A stretch of 64,000 nt of DNA, from contig NZ_CP025815.1 of assembly GCF_003352045.1 (NCBI RefSeq), positions 3,534,001-3,598,000 of the forward strand, written 5' to 3'. Below the pieces are notes generated by a model. It was not told where the DNA came from. It saw only the letters and a list, made by a program, of their open reading frames with translations, and searched no databases. Each line of letters opens with the position of its first letter. The stretch's first letter is position 1. This DNA is from Sulfitobacter sp. JL08 (lineage in GTDB: Bacteria > Pseudomonadota > Alphaproteobacteria > Rhodobacterales > Rhodobacteraceae). A program made the translations under genes and the position numbers. Positions 7,835 to 16,903 of the stretch are shown one piece after another.

Positions 7835-9457
7835 TCAGATGTCCAGCCAGACCTTTTCAAGGTGCATTTCGCGCAGCGGGTGGCGGGTATACCCCTTGAG
7901 TGCTGCGGTATGATGCATCGCAAGTTCGCGCCAATAGGCCTGCACAATCACGCCGCTGTCCTGCAACATTTTTTCCAGTTCAGCCATCAACGGACGGCGC
8001 TGTTCCGGGTCAAAGACACCCAGTGCTTCGTCAAGTTTTGCGTCGAATTCCGGGTTGGAATGGGCGCTTTCGTTCCACGCTTCGCCCGATTTATAGGCCA
8101 GTGCATAGACTTGGACGCCCAGCGGGCGTCCGCCCCATGACGTTGTGGAGAACGGGTATTGGGTCCAGTCGTTCCAGAACGTCGCACCCGGCAGAACGCG
8201 GCGTTTGATGTTGAACCCTGCATCGCGCAGTTGGGCGGCAACCGTATCGGCAAAATCTTTCAATTCGCCATCATCGATTGAATTCAGTTCAATTTCCGTT
8301 GCGCTGTGCCCGCTTTCATCCAGCATGGCCTTGGCCTTGGCCGGATCATGGGGCGCGCGTGGTACATTGGCATATTCCGGGTGCACCGGCGCAACATGGT
8401 GGTTGTCTGCAACCGATCCCAGACCGGCAATCGCCAGTTCAAGCGCGACCGAGTTGTCGACAGCCAATTGCACGGCATTGCGCAGCATCTGATTGTCGAA
8501 CGGCGGCTGTTGCGTGTTCATGCGCGCCACAGCGGTTGTTGCAGTCAAAGCCACGCCCCGCTCCAGGCCCAGTGCGTTGAACGCTTCTTCGGAATTGCTT
8601 TGCGTTTCATCGTTCATGTCGATGGCGCCATCATCAAACGCTGCGATAAACGCCGCATCATCATTGCCCAGATCAATGAATTCCAGCCCGTCAAGATAGG
8701 CTTCGCCACCCCACCACGACCCGTTTTCACGGCGTTTCAAAATGGCAGAGCCACCGACATTGAATTCGACCAGTTCAAAGGCGCCGGTTCCGATTGGCGC
8801 GTCCTGCAACTGGCCCGCAAATGATTGGTGCACACACAGCGCCGGATAATCCCCAAAGGACGGGATCAACGAAATATCAGGGCGGAACAGGTTCAGACGG
8901 ACAGTGAAATCGTCCACCTTTTCAACGGCACCCGCCGCCGCCTCGGTTGCATCGCCATCTCGCAAGGCGCCCAGACGAGCCGCCATTGAGTTGCCCTCGA
9001 CCGTGGCATCCGCCATTCGGCGAATGTTGAAAACAACATCATCTGCCGTGAACGCATCGCCATTGTTCCAGGTTGCGTCCTGACGCACCTGCAACGTGTA
9101 GGTCAACGCATCATCACTGACTTCCCAGGCAGTCAGCAGCGAAGGAGAAAACGACCCGTCTGCTTCCCACCTTACCAACGGTTCGCAGAACTGGCGCGCG
9201 ACATTGGACTTTTGTGGCCAGTCATAGGTTCGTGGATCGTTGATATCCAGAATTTGCTGACCGATCCGCAGCACGCCGCCGCGCTTTGCGTCCTGTGCAC
9301 GTGCCGGGGTTGCCAGTGTCATGCCCAACATACCGGATGCGGCGGCCGCGCCGACGCCCCAGATGCTGGCCAGTGTCATGAATTCGCGGCGGTCCAACTG
9401 GCCGGCTTTGACGGATCTGGCCATATTCCTGAGTTTCGAGAGTCTTTCCTGTTTCAT
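7835..9457 (-). CDS. ABC transporter substrate-binding protein, family 5 (peptide/opine type), Tat-exported
   Basis: A 540-residue SBP_bac_5 family periplasmic binding protein. The N-terminus has a twin-arginine motif RREFMTLAS at about residues 23-31, a hydrophobic stretch and an ARAQD cleavage region, so it is probably exported folded. ATG 9457 is preferred over the ATG two codons upstream because AGGGA lies about 6 bases before it. Family members bind peptides, opines, nickel or glycosides. No permease or ATPase gene is adjacent, so it is an orphan binding protein in this window. Gene order (binding protein, hairpin, enolase-type enzyme, dehydrogenase) suggests uptake of the substrate those enzymes use. 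Confidence 0.85.
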   Translation of the reverse strand: MKQERLSKLRNMARSVKAGQLDRREFMTLASIWGVGAAAASGMLGMTLATPARAQDAKRGGVLRIGQQILDINDPRTYDWPQKSNVARQFCEPLVRWEADGSFSPSLLTAWEVSDDALTYTLQVRQDATWNNGDAFTADDVVFNIRRMADATVEGNSMAARLGALRDGDATEAAAGAVEKVDDFTVRLNLFRPDISLIPSFGDYPALCVHQSFAGQLQDAPIGTGAFELVEFNVGGSAILKRRENGSWWGGEAYLDGLEFIDLGNDDAAFIAAFDDGAIDMNDETQSNSEEAFNALGLERGVALTATTAVARMNTQQPPFDNQMLRNAVQLAVDNSVALELAIAGLGSVADNHHVAPVHPEYANVPRAPHDPAKAKAMLDESGHSATEIELNSIDDGELKDFADTVAAQLRDAGFNIKRRVLPGATFWNDWTQYPFSTTSWGGRPLGVQVYALAYKSGEAWNESAHSNPEFDAKLDEALGVFDPEQRRPLMAELEKMLQDSGVIVQAYWRELAMHHTAALKGYTRHPLREMHLEKVWLDI

Positions 9458-9487
9458 TTCCATTTCCCTGTTTTGGTTGGTTGCGAG

Positions 9488-10723
9488 TTAAATCATGCGC
9501 CCTTGCAGGCGGTCATCGAATGGGTAATTGGACATACGTTCGGCACCGGTCTGTGTGATCAGAAACTGATCTTCCAGCTTGACGCCTTCATGGCTTCGGT
9601 CCCAGCCGATATAGCTTTCCAGGCAAATGATCATGCCCGGTTTCAGCATACCATCCAGCGGGTATTCGCCGCCGTCAGGATCGTGATGGGGAATATTGGG
9701 CCATTCGCCCGCAAGCCCCAGACCGTGGCCGATACAATAGTAACGGCTGGCCTGATGCTCTTGCGGGATCACCCAGGCCTTTTCCGCAAGCGCGCGAAAC
9801 TCGACATCCGGCCCCAGCAGTTCGGCATTGTGTTCAAGCTGTTCGCGGGCGCGGGAATAGAGCAGTCGTTGATCATCGCTGGCCTTGCCCTCACCGCACA
9901 GAAACGTGCGCGAAAAATCCACGGCATAGTTTTCAAACCCCAGCGCATCGGTATCCAGACACAGCAGATCCCCCCGTTCCAGCAGGCGCCCGCCTGCCTC
10001 TTGAAAATAGGGGTAGGTATTGGGGCCGGACTGGAACAAACGCGTCGAGACGTACTGGCCTTCCTTGGCCATCAGCGTGTAGTGAAATTCCGCTCAGGTT
10101 TCGGTTTCGCTCATACCCGGCTCTGCTTTGGACTCAAGCCGCGCAACGCCTGTTTCGACACGCCGCATTGCCTCTTGGATATAGGGCAGTTCGATATCCA
10201 GCTTGATCGCGCGCGTCAGGCACAATGGCTCTAACGCATCGGCCACGTGCAAGCCGCGGGCGCGCACCGCGTCCACCGCCTGCCATGGCAGCCGATCAAT
10301 GTGTACCCTGTCGATTTCCGGATCGACACCAAGAATGACACCCAGAATTTCATCCGCGAACCGATCAGCAGCCGCCGCGATATCTCCTCCGGATCCGATA
10401 TAATCCAGCCCCTGTGCCGCGCGCACTTCGGTTATTGTGGGCAATCCCGCCGCCAGATGCGCCGCGCCGGGAGAATCGTAGAGGATCACCGGGCCGTCGG
10501 CGAACGCCAGCAAATACCGCGATGGCGATCGCAATCCCCATAGCATCATATTGCTGGATCCGGTCATGTACCGGATATGATTGGCATCGCAGATCACCAT
10601 GACGGCAACATCCTGTGCGCGCATTCCCGCGCGCACGTGATCCTGACGCGCACGGTAAAGATCATGCCTTCCCTGCTTCAGGGTTGCAGCTGTCGTTTCG
10701 GGATCAAGCGCGATGTTCATCAT
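9488..10723 (-). pseudogene. DddP-like M24 metallopeptidase-family gene interrupted by an in-frame TGA
   Basis: Two halves of one M24 (creatinase/Xaa-Pro peptidase fold) protein lie in the same frame, separated only by a TGA at 10096-10094. The N-terminal half starts at ATG 10723 (MMNIALDPE) and ends GMSETET. After the stop the frame continues AEFHYTLMAKEG to 9488. The C-terminal half keeps the metal ligands: Asp pair in CLDTDALG, Asp in VDFSRTF, His in GIGHGLGLAGEW-like context (IGHGLGL), Glu in ICLESYIG and Glu in VKLEDQF. In DddP DMSP lyases and relatives a Trp sits where the stop is, so TGG to TGA explains the break. SNMMLWG and STRLFQSGPNTYPYFQE also resemble DddP. A restart at ATG 10072 has no ribosome-binding site and would lack the N-terminal domain. 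Recent loss, a sequencing error or read-through are all possible. Confidence 0.8.
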
Positions 10724-10776
10724 CAAATTGTGACCCCGTTGCCGCGATTCCGAAATTGACAATTGCGACACTTCGT

Positions 10777-10793
10777 TTTTACCTGAGGTAAAA
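10777..10793. promoter_or_regulatory. 17-bp palindrome in the lysR / M24 divergent promoter
   Basis: TTTTACCT and AGGTAAAA form a perfect 8-bp inverted repeat around a single G, in the 99-bp region between the divergent lysR gene (from 10823) and the M24 gene (from 10723). LysR-type regulators commonly bind such imperfect or perfect dyads between their own gene and a divergent target, so this is the likely operator. Confidence 0.6.
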
Positions 10794-10822
10794 GGATAGC
10801 GCCAATTCCCAATGCTCCGTCC

Positions 10823-11716
10823 ATGACCGCCCTGCGCGCATTCGAAGCCGTTGTCCGCCACGGAACCCTGTCGGCTGCTGCGCGGGAACTGCACGTGACA
10901 CCCGCCGCAATCAGTCACCGCCTGAAGGACCTGGAAGCGGCCGCAGGCAGGGATCTGGTGTACCGACAGGCCGGCATTTTCCGCCCCACGGTTCTGGGGT
11001 CCGAAATCATTGATGGCTTGGGCGATGCGTTCACACGCATCCGGCAAGCAGACAGGCTGCTGCGGTCCTCGATGACCGGTACATTGCGGATCAGCGCCGC
11101 CTACTCCTTTGCCGTTTTGTGGCTGAGCGCCCGGGTCATGCAATTTGGCACGAGACATCCCGAAATCGATCTGCACATTGAACCGTCCCATAGTCCGAAA
11201 GAACAGGATGATGCGGACGTGGTGATCGTACATTCCGACAAGCGCCCCGAAACAGGGCAGTGGACACTGCTATTCGAAGATACCTGTGGCGTTCTGGGGC
11301 GGGCGGATCATCCGATATTTTCCGGAACTGCGCCATCACTTGACGATCTTGCCAAGGCAGATCTGCTTCACATTGCACATCGCAACGGACCGCAATCAGG
11401 TGAATTCAGTTGGCGCCAATGGTGTGTCCAGCAGGGGCTGGTCGGGCTAGACCTGAGCCGCGGTGCCCGCGTCAGTGCGGAACACCTTGCCGTGGAAATG
11501 ATCTTGCGCAGCCCAAACCTTGCTCTGGTCAGCACGTTCAGTGCGCAGGATCACATTGCCAGCGGCGCATTGCGCGTCCTGCCGGGCAGCACCGTCAGTT
11601 CCAATCGCGGCTACTGGATGATGACATGTGCGCAGGGCGGCAACGATCGACTGGTCAAGGAGTTCGAAAACTGGCTGATCAAGGAGATCAATTCCGGCCT
11701 GTTGCCCGAAGACTAG
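10823..11716 (+). CDS. LysR-family transcriptional regulator
   Basis: A 297-residue LysR regulator, GcvA/AmpR-like at the N-terminus. The helix-turn-helix occupies residues 1-60 (TALRAFEAVVRHGTLSAAARELHVTPAAISHRLKDLE), followed by a LysR substrate-binding domain. The start at ATG 10823 is a little short at the N-terminus compared with relatives; no earlier ATG, GTG or TTG is available in frame. It is divergent from the M24/binding-protein/enolase cluster and probably controls it through the palindrome at 10777-10793. The effector is unknown. Confidence 0.88.
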   Translation: MTALRAFEAVVRHGTLSAAARELHVTPAAISHRLKDLEAAAGRDLVYRQAGIFRPTVLGSEIIDGLGDAFTRIRQADRLLRSSMTGTLRISAAYSFAVLWLSARVMQFGTRHPEIDLHIEPSHSPKEQDDADVVIVHSDKRPETGQWTLLFEDTCGVLGRADHPIFSGTAPSLDDLAKADLLHIAHRNGPQSGEFSWRQWCVQQGLVGLDLSRGARVSAEHLAVEMILRSPNLALVSTFSAQDHIASGALRVLPGSTVSSNRGYWMMTCAQGGNDRLVKEFENWLIKEINSGLLPED

Positions 11717-11732
11717 CCGATCGGCCCGCCCG

Positions 11733-12497
11733 TTACCCGCTTTTGAACGCGTCCAGCGCAGCTTTCGCAGCGCGCATCAGATAGGCCTGATCACTTCCCA
11801 GAACGAACACGGTCGCGCCTGAATTCTGCCAATCCGCACGTTTGGAAAGATCGGTCAGAAACAGCCCCGCAGCCTTTTGTGCAGCAACACCGGCGCTGAT
11901 GGCCTGCCGGCACAGCCCTGTAACCGCGTCCGATGCGGGATCATGTGATCCGATTGACACGGCAAGGTCCACCGGCCCCACAAGCACCCCGTCCACACCG
12001 CTGACCGCAGCGATTTTCCCTGCTTCCTCGACGGCGCCGGGTTCTTCGATCTGGCATATCAGAACGGTTTCTTCGGGCTGCCGTTCCAGATGTAGCGCAA
12101 TGCCCCGCGTTCCGTATTCGGCACCGGGCGTGGATGGTGAAAACCCCATGCCGTCCGGCCCGTATCGCATCAATCCTACAAGGTCGCGCGCAGAAGCCGC
12201 ATTTTTGACCTGCGGCACCATCACGCCGGCACAGCCTGCATCCAGAACCGTTGCGATCCAAGCGCCGGTCGCTTCCGGAATGCGCACCATCAAAGGCAGA
12301 CGGGCAGCGCGCGCAGCCAGCGCCATAAGCGCCACATCGGCGCGATCAAAAGCGGCGTGTTCCGCGTCCAGAATGGCGAAATCGAACCCGGCATGACCCA
12401 AAATCTCGACCACTGCGGGATCGTTCGACTTGATGAACGTCCCCGCGATGATCTTGCGCGCCCGCAGATCCCGCGCAAAACTGGCACGCATATCCAT
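11733..12497 (-). CDS. HpcH/HpaI-family aldolase
   Basis: A 254-residue TIM-barrel class II aldolase of the HpcH/HpaI family. It shows the family signatures FDFAILDAEHAAFD, AGCAGVMVPQVKNA, ICQIEEPGAVE (metal-ligand Glu) and GVLVGPVDLAVSIG (metal-ligand Asp). Members cleave 4-hydroxy-2-oxo acids to pyruvate plus an aldehyde. ATG 12497 is the start, overlapping the upstream hyuB stop as TGATG, with GGAG 8 bases upstream. It is the last gene of the leftward TRAP/HyuAB operon and probably performs the final carbon-carbon cleavage of that pathway. Confidence 0.85.
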   Translation of the reverse strand: MDMRASFARDLRARKIIAGTFIKSNDPAVVEILGHAGFDFAILDAEHAAFDRADVALMALAARAARLPLMVRIPEATGAWIATVLDAGCAGVMVPQVKNAASARDLVGLMRYGPDGMGFSPSTPGAEYGTRGIALHLERQPEETVLICQIEEPGAVEEAGKIAAVSGVDGVLVGPVDLAVSIGSHDPASDAVTGLCRQAISAGVAAQKAAGLFLTDLSKRADWQNSGATVFVLGSDQAYLMRAAKAALDAFKSG

Positions 12498-14047
12498 CAA
12501 GCAGCTCCGTAACCGCCGCCACCCGGCGTCACCATCATCACTTCGTCATCCCGGCGCATTTCGCGTTTGCGCGTATCTGTCACGGGTTCACCATTGATCA
12601 TGAACTGACCGGCCTTGCCATCACCGCCGCCGTTCAGGCCTTCTGGTCCGGCAGTCAGCCGCGATGGGATCGTATTCAAAAGCCATGGCTGGTCCGTACG
12701 CATTCTATAGCCGATCCTTTGACCGTCACCCCCTGGCTGCCGGCCCGCACCACCTGTGCCATGCTCCAGCTCTTTGCAGGTAAACGCAATGGGATAGGAT
12801 GCTTCCAGAACCTCTACCGGAACTGCGGACACGCCCGTCGGATAGCAGACCGCCGAAATACCCGGCTTGGTCGCGCGCGCGCCCATGCCGCCGGAATAGT
12901 TGAACATCGAAGACGTGAACGGCTTGCCTTCCGCATCGCGCCCCTGAATTTGAACCGTCCAGACAGCACCAGACCCTTCGGCCAGAACCGCATCCGGGAC
13001 AACCTGCGCTAGCGCCTTGAGGATCGGAAACGGGACATACATGCCAACAACATGCCGGGCATTGACCGGCGACGGGTACTTCGCGTTCACCACGCAGCTT
13101 TCGGGCAGCTTGAGCTTGATCGGTGACAGCGATCCGGCATTGTTGGGCAGGTCAGGGTTAAGGGTCGAGCGTACTGCAAAGGTTGCATAGGCGTGCGTGT
13201 AAGCCGGGACCACGTTGATGCCCATCGGACTGGGCCCGCTGGAGCCTTCAAAGTCGACTTCGATCTCGCCTTTCTCTGCGTCTATTGTGACAGCGGTTTT
13301 CAATTCGATCACTTCACCACCCGGCACGTCAAATCTGGACGACCCGTGATAGGTGCCACCCGCCAGTTTCCGGATGGCATCGCGGGTGGCCACTTCGGAC
13401 CGGGTGATGATTTCCTGGGACAGCGTCGAAATATCGTCAAGCTTGTAGCGGTCGCACAGGGCATTCAACCGCTCTGATGCGATAATGCCGGATGACACCT
13501 GCGCCCCCAGATCGCCCATCAGCGCATCCGGCGTGCGCACGTTGCGCTTGATAATCGCGAACAGTGTTTCGTTCGGGCGGCCCTCGTCATACAGTTTCAT
13601 TGTCGGTATCCACAAACCTTCTTCGTGGATGTCGCGCGCACCCGACCCGATGCCATAGCCGCCGATATCAGAATGGTGAATGGTCGATCCGGCATACCCG
13701 ATGATCCGCCCTGCGCGGAAAATCGGTGACAAGACGGTGATGTCAAAGAAGTGTCCAGCCGACATCCACGGATCATTGGTGATCAGCACATCTCCGGGTT
13801 TCAAATCCTTGGGATCATAGCTCTTCAGCAGGTTGCCCGCAGCCGCAGCAAGCGAATTGATGTGTCCCGGCGTCCCAGTTACGGCCTGCGCCACCATCCG
13901 CGCCTGTTCGTCAAAAAGCCCGTTTGCCAGATCGCCCGCTTCGCGCACGATGGGGCTGAAGGCGATACGTTGCAGCGCGCGCGCCTGCTCGCTGACAATA
14001 CCGATCAAGTTGCTCCACAGGATCTGAAGTTCTACCCCGTCCATCAT
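12497..14047 (-). CDS. hyuB: Hydantoinase B / oxoprolinase family protein (HyuB)
   Basis: A 516-residue HyuB subunit. Family features include FSPIVREAGDLANGLFDEQARMVAQ near the start, DVLITNDPWMSAGHFFDITV, and the C-terminal glycine-rich PGGGGYG. The start at ATG 14047 overlaps the hyuA stop, with AGGAGA just upstream; a second ATG follows at 14044. HyuA/HyuB pairs hydrolyse cyclic amides (hydantoins, 5-oxoproline) with ATP, or form acetone- or acetophenone-carboxylase-like complexes. The context does not separate these possibilities. Confidence 0.85.
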   Translation of the reverse strand: MMDGVELQILWSNLIGIVSEQARALQRIAFSPIVREAGDLANGLFDEQARMVAQAVTGTPGHINSLAAAAGNLLKSYDPKDLKPGDVLITNDPWMSAGHFFDITVLSPIFRAGRIIGYAGSTIHHSDIGGYGIGSGARDIHEEGLWIPTMKLYDEGRPNETLFAIIKRNVRTPDALMGDLGAQVSSGIIASERLNALCDRYKLDDISTLSQEIITRSEVATRDAIRKLAGGTYHGSSRFDVPGGEVIELKTAVTIDAEKGEIEVDFEGSSGPSPMGINVVPAYTHAYATFAVRSTLNPDLPNNAGSLSPIKLKLPESCVVNAKYPSPVNARHVVGMYVPFPILKALAQVVPDAVLAEGSGAVWTVQIQGRDAEGKPFTSSMFNYSGGMGARATKPGISAVCYPTGVSAVPVEVLEASYPIAFTCKELEHGTGGAGRQPGGDGQRIGYRMRTDQPWLLNTIPSRLTAGPEGLNGGGDGKAGQFMINGEPVTDTRKREMRRDDEVMMVTPGGGGYGAA

Positions 14048-16119
14048 TTCTCTCCTGTTTTGCGTGCCACAAGGCTGCCGCTGGAATGCAGGCTCACATC
14101 CCAGCCTTCCAGTACAAAGATCGTCGTTTCGCGTTCTTCGATGATGACGGGACCAGTGATCAGGTCGTCCGCCGTGATCGTAGCGCGTTGCCACACCGCA
14201 ACATCGCGAATGCCGTCGCGCAGGTGCACCGGCCGTGTTTCCACGCCCTGACCAATCTCCGCATGCGCCTGTTTCTTTGCGCTGCGGTCTGGCTGGATAC
14301 CCGAAGCAGTGACCAGCCAACTGACGATCTCAATCTTCATACCGTCCAGTTTCAAACCGTATTGCCGCAGATATTCCGCCTCGAACAGGGCCTTGATCGC
14401 AACGGTGTCACGGGCTCGGCGCGGGTCGTCTTGCAGGGCGATACGCACTTCGGATTGCTGGCCAAGATATCGCATTTCAACCGAAAACCCGAACGTGATC
14501 TCGTCGCGCTGCATCCCGGCCTCGGTCAATGCGGCAGTTCCTTCGTCTGTCATGCTGTCCAGAACGCCACCCACACTATCCCAGTCCAGCGTATCAAGCG
14601 TGGTCACGTTGGAGCGGACAAGATCAATCTGAACCGGCGTCACCAACGTGCCGAATGCGGACAGGACAGACGCAAGCGGCGGGTAGATGACCTTGGTGCT
14701 TTCCGTAAGTTCCGCAACCATGCAGGCATGGACAGGCCCCGCGCCGCCAAACGCCAGCAAAGGCAAGCCGCGATAATCGATACCCCGTTCCGTGGCGTGG
14801 GTTCGCGTGGCAGCCGCCATCTGTTCGCACACCACTTCGAAGACGCCCCATGCGGCCTGATTTCGTGGCAGGTTCAGCGCATCCCCCAACCGATCGAACG
14901 CCGCCTGCGATGCGGCAAGATCCAACTGCATGTCGCCCCCAAGAAAGCGATCCGCGTTCAGTATGCCCAGAACCAGATCGGCATCGGTAACGCAGGCATC
15001 CTGTCCGCCACGACCATAACAGGCCGGGCCGGGCATCGAACCCGCACTTTGCGGCCCGACACGCAACAGGCCCAGATCATCCACCGATGCGATCGAACCG
15101 CCGCCGGCACCGATTTCGATCATGTCGATCGATGGTACGGTGATCGGCATGCCCGACCCGGGCTTGAACCGGTACCGTCTGTCCACCTCGAATGTGCCGG
15201 TTACCAACGGTTCGTGCCCCTGTACGATGCAGGCCTTGGCCGTCGTCCCGCCCATATCGAACGATATCAGGTCTGGAATATCGAAAATGCGGCTGAAATA
15301 GCATGCCACCAGCGCCCCGGCGGCAGGGCCGCTTTCAATCATCCGCACGGGCATTGTGCTGGCACGGTCGGCACCGATCACGCCCCCGTTTGACAGCATG
15401 ATAAGGGGTTGTTGCCGGAAGCCGCGCTGTTCCAGTTCCTGCACCAGCGCCAACAGGTAGGGGCGGGTAATCGGCACCGTGTAGGCATTGATCGCCACCG
15501 TAGAGGCGCGCAGATACTCGCGCATTTGCGGCGCGATCACGGACGAGAGCGAGACATAGATATCTGGCGCTTCCTCGGCAAAGATACGTCGCACCTCTTC
15601 CTCGTTCGCGCCGTTCCGGTAGCTGTTCAGAAAGCAGACCGCTACTGAAACGATACCCTTGGCGCGGCATTGTTCGATCACGTCGCGCACGGCATCGGCA
15701 TTCACCGGGGTTTCGATGCTACCATCCGCATATGTGCGTTCTTTCAGCGTAAAAGTCCGTTCGGCCGGAATCAGCGGTTCGGCGAACTCGATTTGCGGAT
15801 CGTACATGTCATAGCGGTGCTCTTCGCGGATATAGAGCACATCGCGAAACCCTTCGGTCAGCAACAGAGCCACAGGCGGGCCTTTCCTCTCGATCAGGGC
15901 ATTGGTTACGACCGTGGTGGCATGAACCACGACATCGTCCACATCCCTGGGCGCGATACCGGCCCTGGACGTTACCAGTTCGACCCCGCGAAAGAACCCT
16001 TCCAGAAGATTGTCATGCGTTGTCAGAGTTTTATCAACATAGCTTTCCCCGTCTGACGACAACATAACAGCATCGGTAAATGTGCCTCCGATATCGATGG
16101 CAAGTGAATGTCGCGTCAT
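14044..16119 (-). CDS. hyuA: Hydantoinase A / oxoprolinase family protein (HyuA)
   Basis: A 691-residue HyuA subunit. It has the ASKHA nucleotide-binding start LAIDIGGTFTDAVML (residues 6-20), the Hydant_A core (SFDMGGTTAKACIVQG) and a conserved C-terminal domain. It would couple ATP use to ring opening or carboxylation with HyuB. ATG 16119 overlaps the IclR stop as ATGA and has GGAG upstream; the frame extends further upstream, but that part has no family sequence. The order regulator-hyuA-hyuB-aldolase points to one catabolic operon. Confidence 0.87.
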   Translation of the reverse strand: MTRHSLAIDIGGTFTDAVMLSSDGESYVDKTLTTHDNLLEGFFRGVELVTSRAGIAPRDVDDVVVHATTVVTNALIERKGPPVALLLTEGFRDVLYIREEHRYDMYDPQIEFAEPLIPAERTFTLKERTYADGSIETPVNADAVRDVIEQCRAKGIVSVAVCFLNSYRNGANEEEVRRIFAEEAPDIYVSLSSVIAPQMREYLRASTVAINAYTVPITRPYLLALVQELEQRGFRQQPLIMLSNGGVIGADRASTMPVRMIESGPAAGALVACYFSRIFDIPDLISFDMGGTTAKACIVQGHEPLVTGTFEVDRRYRFKPGSGMPITVPSIDMIEIGAGGGSIASVDDLGLLRVGPQSAGSMPGPACYGRGGQDACVTDADLVLGILNADRFLGGDMQLDLAASQAAFDRLGDALNLPRNQAAWGVFEVVCEQMAAATRTHATERGIDYRGLPLLAFGGAGPVHACMVAELTESTKVIYPPLASVLSAFGTLVTPVQIDLVRSNVTTLDTLDWDSVGGVLDSMTDEGTAALTEAGMQRDEITFGFSVEMRYLGQQSEVRIALQDDPRRARDTVAIKALFEAEYLRQYGLKLDGMKIEIVSWLVTASGIQPDRSAKKQAHAEIGQGVETRPVHLRDGIRDVAVWQRATITADDLITGPVIIEERETTIFVLEGWDVSLHSSGSLVARKTGEK

Positions 16120-16901
16120 ACCGGATACTCCATTAGTCCAAGATCGGTCGAGATTTCGCGCGCAGCGCCCAAGACCGACGCAATGTAATGCTCGGACGGG
16201 TCGGGGGCGATGTGAAGAACCGACCCGACGATGGTGATCGTGGCGGCCAGATGTCCGTCCTTGTCGAAAATCGGGGCGGAAATGGCGTTGACCCCGGGCA
16301 GTGTTTCTTCGGGTGCCACAGCCCAACAGGTCTTGCGGGCATGGGCAATCTCGGCATCCAGCCAGATCATGTCACGTCCCTGCAATGCGACTTCATCAGC
16401 GGCAAACGCGGCCTGAATACGCGCGCGATACATCGGATCGCCCCATGCCAGTGCGATCTTGCCCTGGGCAGAGGCATGCAACGACAAAAGCGCGCCGGGT
16501 TTGGTAACGATCTGCACAGGCGTTTCCACCCGTACAATATCAATCACACGCATCCCGTCTTGTTCCGGGATCGACAAAGTAACCGTCTGCCCCACCGCAT
16601 CGCGCAAAGCCGCCATGACGGGCCGTGCCACGCTGGTCAATTGCGTACCGTCAGCGATGGCCTGCCCAAGATGAAACAGTTTAAGCGTCAACCGATAACG
16701 GTCGGTTGCCGGATCCTGACGGACATATCCCAGTTGAACAAGCGTCTGAAGATAGCGAAAGACACGTGTGCGCGGCATACCCAGCGCCGCAGCGATATCT
16801 GTCACGCGGGAATCTTCGGAATGCTGCGCCATTTCCTCCAGTATCGCAAAGGCCGCGACCGTGGACTGGTTCGTCGTGTTCGAGTTCTTGCTATCGATCA
16901 T
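16116..16901 (-). CDS. IclR-family transcriptional regulator
   Basis: A 261-residue IclR regulator. It has an N-terminal winged helix (AAALGMPRTRVFRYLQTLVQLGYVRQD, about residues 35-62) followed by the IclR effector-binding domain. ATG 16901 has GGAGG about 8 bases upstream and begins just after the dctM stop. Unusually, it lies inside the operon it probably controls, between the TRAP and hyuAB genes. Its likely operator is the inverted repeat at 20243-20263 upstream of dctP. Confidence 0.87.
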   Translation of the reverse strand: MIDSKNSNTTNQSTVAAFAILEEMAQHSEDSRVTDIAAALGMPRTRVFRYLQTLVQLGYVRQDPATDRYRLTLKLFHLGQAIADGTQLTSVARPVMAALRDAVGQTVTLSIPEQDGMRVIDIVRVETPVQIVTKPGALLSLHASAQGKIALAWGDPMYRARIQAAFAADEVALQGRDMIWLDAEIAHARKTCWAVAPEETLPGVNAISAPIFDKDGHLAATITIVGSVLHIAPDPSEHYIASVLGAAREISTDLGLMEYPV

Positions 16902-16903
16902 AT

